A stretch of 7,948 nucleotides of DNA from an uncultured Lachnospiraceae bacterium (GTDB taxonomy: Bacteria; Bacillota_A; Clostridia; Lachnospirales; Lachnospiraceae): NCBI GenBank assembly GCA_949957035.1, contig CATLIP010000109.1, positions 1 to 7,948 on the forward strand, given 5' to 3'. The stretch's first letter is position 1, and each line of letters opens with the position of its first letter. A model generated the notes under the pieces. It was not told where the DNA came from and made no database searches. It saw nothing but the letters and a program-made list of their open reading frames with translations. Both the position numbers and the translations under genes were made by a program. Below, one piece after another: positions 7,272 through 7,948 of the stretch.

Positions 7272-7325
7272 AATCAAATCTCCTTCATCAAATAAATGTT
7301 TTTCAAACTTTATCTTCTAAAATAT

Positions 7326-7354
7326 ATTATATAAAATAGCGCTGCAAAATTCAA
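7326..7354 (-). promoter_or_regulatory. Toxin-antitoxin promoter with palindromic operator
   Basis: TTGAAT (-35, 7349-7354), a 17-nt spacer and a perfect TATAAT (-10, 7326-7331) place the start near 7319, about 48 nt before the antitoxin ATG. The self-palindrome AGCGCT (7338-7343) lies inside the spacer, and a second copy (7368-7373) lies just upstream of the -35. The two are 30 bp apart, close to three helical turns. Phd/YefM antitoxins bind short palindromes at their own promoter, so these are candidate operator sites by inference. Confidence 0.6.
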
Positions 7355-7373
7355 CGTAAAATTCTACAGCGCT
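7338..7373 (-). terminator. Long hairpin downstream of the DUF4132 gene, possible terminator
   Basis: As leftward RNA, arms AGCGCTGTAGAATT and AATTTTGCAGCGCT pair over 14 bp with an 8-nt loop, using two G-U wobbles. In the opposite strand those two positions are A-C mismatches, so the structure favours RNA read leftward, from the DUF4132 gene. The following ATTTTATAT is only moderately U-rich. The same DNA carries the TA promoter, so it may act as terminator, operator or both. Confidence 0.45.
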
Positions 7374-7410
7374 CTAATTTTTATATCAGCTACAAAAAAA
7401 TGTCACCAAT

Positions 7411-7948
7411 CTACCGAATCTGCGCCAAAATATTCGGATCTTTTATCTTCGTATCCTCCGCAAAGAGGAGAATCTTCGACAGGATCTCCGCTGTCTTAGG
7501 GTCGTCGTCAACAAAGGGCAGGAACATCCGCCCCCGATGCTGGGAATGTACAGGCACTACGAACAACATAGAGTTCCCGATCTGATGCACCACTCCGCTG
7601 CCTAAATGCACCGAATATTGCCCAAGTTTCCCGTCGATAACCGCATGGTTTCCCTCTATCCGGACATTTTTCAGCTTGAACAGCCCCAGGTTACACTCCA
7701 CGATTACCTTACGCATCTCCACAGTGGAATGGCTCGTCTCCGGGTCCACGCCGCCTACATGTGCCACGCTCACCGCCAGATCCACATCCCGCATCACTTC
7801 ACTGTATATCACATCCGGGATCTCCCGTATCCGCATCCTCTCTCCTGTCTTCCTGTTGGAGAACACCACCCACTCAAGGGTCGGCGCCTCTGCGTCGCTT
7901 GGCGTAAACCAGTCCGCCATCGCATAGATACAGGCAACAATATTCTCT
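7411..7948 (-). CDS. DUF4132-family protein, C-terminal end
   Basis: The frame is open through the right edge. The codons before the internal ATG at 7920 read ENIVACIYA without a stop, so this is the last 179 codons of a longer gene and not an independent 169-residue protein. Conserved family segments are YAMADWFTPSDAEAP near the edge, RIREIPDVIYSEVMRDVDLAVSVAHVGGVDP in the middle, then GKLGQYSVHLGSGVVH, FLPFVDDDPKTAEILSKILLFAEDTKIKDPNILAQI at the C-terminus. These match the ending of DUF4132 proteins (the E. coli YehI/MolR type), often about 1000 residues with WGR-like or helical-repeat N-termini. Their biochemical function is not established; an old link to molybdate regulation is weak. By hand count its GC is high (above 60% in sampled lines). 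A hairpin lies 38 bp after the stop. Confidence 0.82.
   Translation of the reverse strand, partial: ENIVACIYAMADWFTPSDAEAPTLEWVVFSNRKTGERMRIREIPDVIYSEVMRDVDLAVSVAHVGGVDPETSHSTVEMRKVIVECNLGLFKLKNVRIEGNHAVIDGKLGQYSVHLGSGVVHQIGNSMLFVVPVHSQHRGRMFLPFVDDDPKTAEILSKILLFAEDTKIKDPNILAQIR

Noticed and set aside
7023..7277. TTG at 7277 as antitoxin start (84 residues)
   Set aside because: The ribosome site AAGGAG would be only 2 nt away; the ATG at 7271 has an 8-nt spacing and the usual family N-terminus.
7411..7920. Complete 169-residue protein starting at the ATG at 7920
   Set aside because: The frame continues upstream through the window edge without a stop, and the conserved family segment spans that ATG, so it is an internal methionine.

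Overview
The window looks like chromosomal DNA from an anaerobic Firmicute, most likely a Lachnospiraceae (Clostridium scindens/Dorea/Blautia-type) bacterium. This rests on the sequence style of MutS, MutL and MiaA, an endonuclease-type MutL with no MutH, and the mutS-mutL-miaA-'methionine gamma-lyase family' gene order. The species cannot be named from the sequence alone. Every supported gene is on the minus strand, so transcription runs from high to low coordinates.

Right edge (7948 to about 7338): the 3' end of a large gene whose last 179 codons match the conserved C-terminus of DUF4132 proteins, followed by a hairpin. Next (about 7373 to 6679): an AT-rich two-gene type II toxin-antitoxin module, with a Phd/YefM-like antitoxin followed by a RelE/ParE-family toxin. 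It has its own good promoter, and a pair of palindromes is embedded in that promoter as a likely operator. A weak terminator-like hairpin follows the toxin. By hand count the module is about 37% GC, against roughly 45-65% in sampled neighbouring gene lines, which suggests recent acquisition.

Left of that (6664 to 6509) is the mutS promoter and leader. An extended -10 is followed by about 140 nt of structured leader containing several inverted repeats and a short open frame. It may be a dispersed intergenic repeat.

The core of the window is a tight operon, mutS-mutL-miaA-small TPR-like gene-methionine gamma-lyase-like gene, with gaps of 21, 2, -4 and 32 bp. MutS recognises mismatches and MutL acts as the clamp-activated nicking endonuclease. 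MiaA prenylates A37 of tRNAs reading U-starting codons. The last gene encodes a PLP enzyme and runs off the left edge.

The most notable point in the core operon is the mutL start. The conserved N-terminal peptide KIQVLD is encoded, but no ATG, GTG or TTG lies in front of it. The only standard start is a TTG inside the conserved block, and the codon where one expects an ATG is ATA. No entirely new multi-gene system is evident. The accessory part is the TA module and the repeat-like mutS leader. No stretch over 300 bases lacks a gene; the largest gaps are 6509-6719 and 7272-7410.
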